DNA from: Ruminococcus sp. UBA3855
GTDB lineage: Bacteria; Bacillota; Clostridia; Oscillospirales; Ruminococcaceae
Assembly (NCBI GenBank): GCA_002392545.1
Contig: DGHF01000134.1
Coordinates: 1 to 6,031 of the forward strand
Direction of reading: 5' to 3'
DNA: 6,031 nucleotides
In this document: one piece after another, positions 4,778-6,031 of the stretch
Layout of the letters: every line of letters begins with the position of its first letter
Position numbering within the stretch: the stretch's first letter is position 1
Program-made: the position numbers and the translations under genes
Notes under the pieces: model-generated
What the model was told of the DNA's origin: nothing
What the model saw: the letters and a program-made list of their open reading frames with translations, nothing else
Databases searched by the model: none

Positions 4778-6022
4778 CTAACTGCGGTAATCGCCGTTGA
4801 TTCTGACATAATCATACGTCAAATCACAGCCCCATGCAACTGCTGCGCCTTCACCCTTGCCAATGGATACATGAACCCGAATTTCTTCTTCTGACAAAAT
4901 TTCTTTTGCCTTCTCTTCCGAAAATTCCACTCCTGCCCCATCTTCACAGACAATGATTACGCCCTTTTCCGAACTGATGGTTACATCTACTTGCTGAATA
5001 TCAAATTCTGCCGGTGCATAACCTACGGCACACAAGATTCTTCCCCAGTTTGCATCTTCTCCAAAAATCGCTGCTTTGAACAGGCTCGACGTGATTACAG
5101 ACTTCGCTACAATTTCCGCTGTTCTGTCGTCCGGTGCGCCGTCACAGAGGCATTCAATTAACTTCGTTGCCCCTTCGCCGTCTCTCGCCATCATCCGTGC
5201 CAGATTCATCAGCACTGCATACAATGCATCACGGAAATTTTCATAGTCTTCATTCTCTTTCGTGATTTTCGGGTTTCCGGCTGCGCCGTTGGCTAAAATG
5301 CATACCATGTCATTCGTCGACGTGTCTCCGTCTACGCTCACACGGTTCAATGTTACCCCGACTACTTCCCGAAGGGCTTCTTTCAACAATGCTGAATCAA
5401 TGTCGCAGTCTGTCGTTAAAAATGTCAAGGTCGTTGCCATGTTCGGATGAATCATGCCACTGCCTTTCAGCATTCCACCAAGCCGGCACGTCCTCTCCCC
5501 TGCTTTGAATTCTACTGCTACTTCCTTTTGTCTCGTGTCCGTTGTCATGATAGCATTCACGGCTTCTTTGTTGCCTGTCTCGCTCAATCCCTCTACCAGT
5601 GGGGTCATCCCCTGTATAATTGGCTCAATCGGTAAAATCTGCCCAATTACTCCGGTGGAGGCTACTATTACATCTTCCGGCTTCAAGCCTAATGCGTTCG
5701 CTGTCAGTTCACACATCTTTTCCGCCTTCTCCACGCCATCTGCGTTGCAGGTGTTCGCATTGACGGAATTGACAATTACCGCCCTCGCTGTGCCGTCTTT
5801 CAAGTGCGCTTTCGTTACCTGAATCGGTGCGCCCTGTACTTTGTTCGTGGTGTACATTGCCGCTGCTGCACATGGTACTTTTGCATAAATCATGGCAAGG
5901 TCATTCTTGTTCGGGTCGCCCCCTGCTTTCAATCCGCAGTGTACTCCGTTCGCTAAAAAGCCCTGTGCTGCACATACTCCGCCTTCAATAAATTCAAGGT
6001 CTTTGAATTCCTTCTTCTTCAA
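4778..6022 (-). CDS. argJ: Bifunctional glutamate N-acetyltransferase/ornithine acetyltransferase
   Basis: ArgJ moves the acetyl group from N-acetylornithine to glutamate, yielding ornithine and recycling N-acetylglutamate. Many members also use acetyl-CoA, but that second activity cannot be read from sequence. The 414-aa frame shows STGVIGQ (122-128) for the oxyanion hole, KGSGMIHPNMATT (186-198) with the self-cleavage site between Ala196 and Thr197 (Thr197 being the nucleophile), DGDTSTND (231-238), DGEGATKLI (281-289), and the terminal DYVRINGDYRS (404-414). The mature enzyme is therefore an alpha chain of about 196 and a beta chain of about 218 residues. The 5' end is uncertain: the first usable start is a TTG (6020-6022), and the frame stays open to the window edge. 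GG at 6030-6031, 7 nt before it, could be the end of a cut-off ribosome site. The family's conserved part (FIEGG) begins at residue 11, so little if anything is missing. Confidence 0.96.
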   Translation of the reverse strand: MKKKEFKDLEFIEGGVCAAQGFLANGVHCGLKAGGDPNKNDLAMIYAKVPCAAAAMYTTNKVQGAPIQVTKAHLKDGTARAVIVNSVNANTCNADGVEKAEKMCELTANALGLKPEDVIVASTGVIGQILPIEPIIQGMTPLVEGLSETGNKEAVNAIMTTDTRQKEVAVEFKAGERTCRLGGMLKGSGMIHPNMATTLTFLTTDCDIDSALLKEALREVVGVTLNRVSVDGDTSTNDMVCILANGAAGNPKITKENEDYENFRDALYAVLMNLARMMARDGEGATKLIECLCDGAPDDRTAEIVAKSVITSSLFKAAIFGEDANWGRILCAVGYAPAEFDIQQVDVTISSEKGVIIVCEDGAGVEFSEEKAKEILSEEEIRVHVSIGKGEGAAVAWGCDLTYDYVRINGDYRS

Positions 6023-6031
6023 AATAAAACC

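Noticed and set aside
3945..5822. Plus-strand open frames opposite argB and argJ (for example 3945-4352 and 5454-5822)
   Set aside because: They lie antisense to clearly conserved enzymes, lack ribosome sites and show no recognisable domains.

Overview
The window looks like the chromosome of a low-GC Gram-positive anaerobe. I infer Bacillota, class Clostridia, probably a Ruminococcus-like member of the Oscillospirales. The basis is strong AGGAGG-type ribosome binding sites, textbook sigma-A promoters, AT-rich intergenic DNA, and the general character of the proteins. No rRNA or other taxonomic marker is visible, so the placement is tentative.

Layout. Positions 1-321 hold no convincing protein gene. 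On the minus strand they carry two very similar, near-perfect promoters (TTGACA, 17-bp spacer, TG-extended TATAAT) in tandem, firing off the left edge. Upstream of these is a large imperfect inverted repeat. Positions 322-804 hold a small divergent pair: a 48-codon acidic microprotein on the minus strand and a 69-aa Cro/C1-type helix-turn-helix protein on the plus strand. Their 126-bp intergenic region contains back-to-back promoters with overlapping -35 boxes. A duplicated 24-bp repeat element covers each start site, which suggests a compact self-regulated switch. A 14-bp perfect hairpin (807-840) terminates the regulator gene and, read the other way, the arginine operon. Next to it is an ATTT microsatellite.

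Positions 894-6022 are one minus-strand arginine operon in the order argJ, argB, a DUF3592-like two-helix membrane protein, argD, a tubby/LURP-one-like protein, argF. The four enzymes take N-acetylglutamate to N-acetylglutamyl phosphate (ArgB), convert the derived semialdehyde to N-acetylornithine (ArgD), transfer the acetyl group back to glutamate (ArgJ), and carbamoylate ornithine to citrulline (ArgF). argC is not in the window and probably lies upstream, beyond the right edge, as does the operon promoter. Genes are separated by at most 21 nt, or overlap by 4 nt, so the two non-arginine genes must be co-transcribed and partly translationally coupled with the pathway.

The most interesting points are the two uncharacterised passengers inside the arginine operon, the divergent microprotein/HTH module with its duplicated operator-like elements, and the tandem consensus promoters at the left edge.
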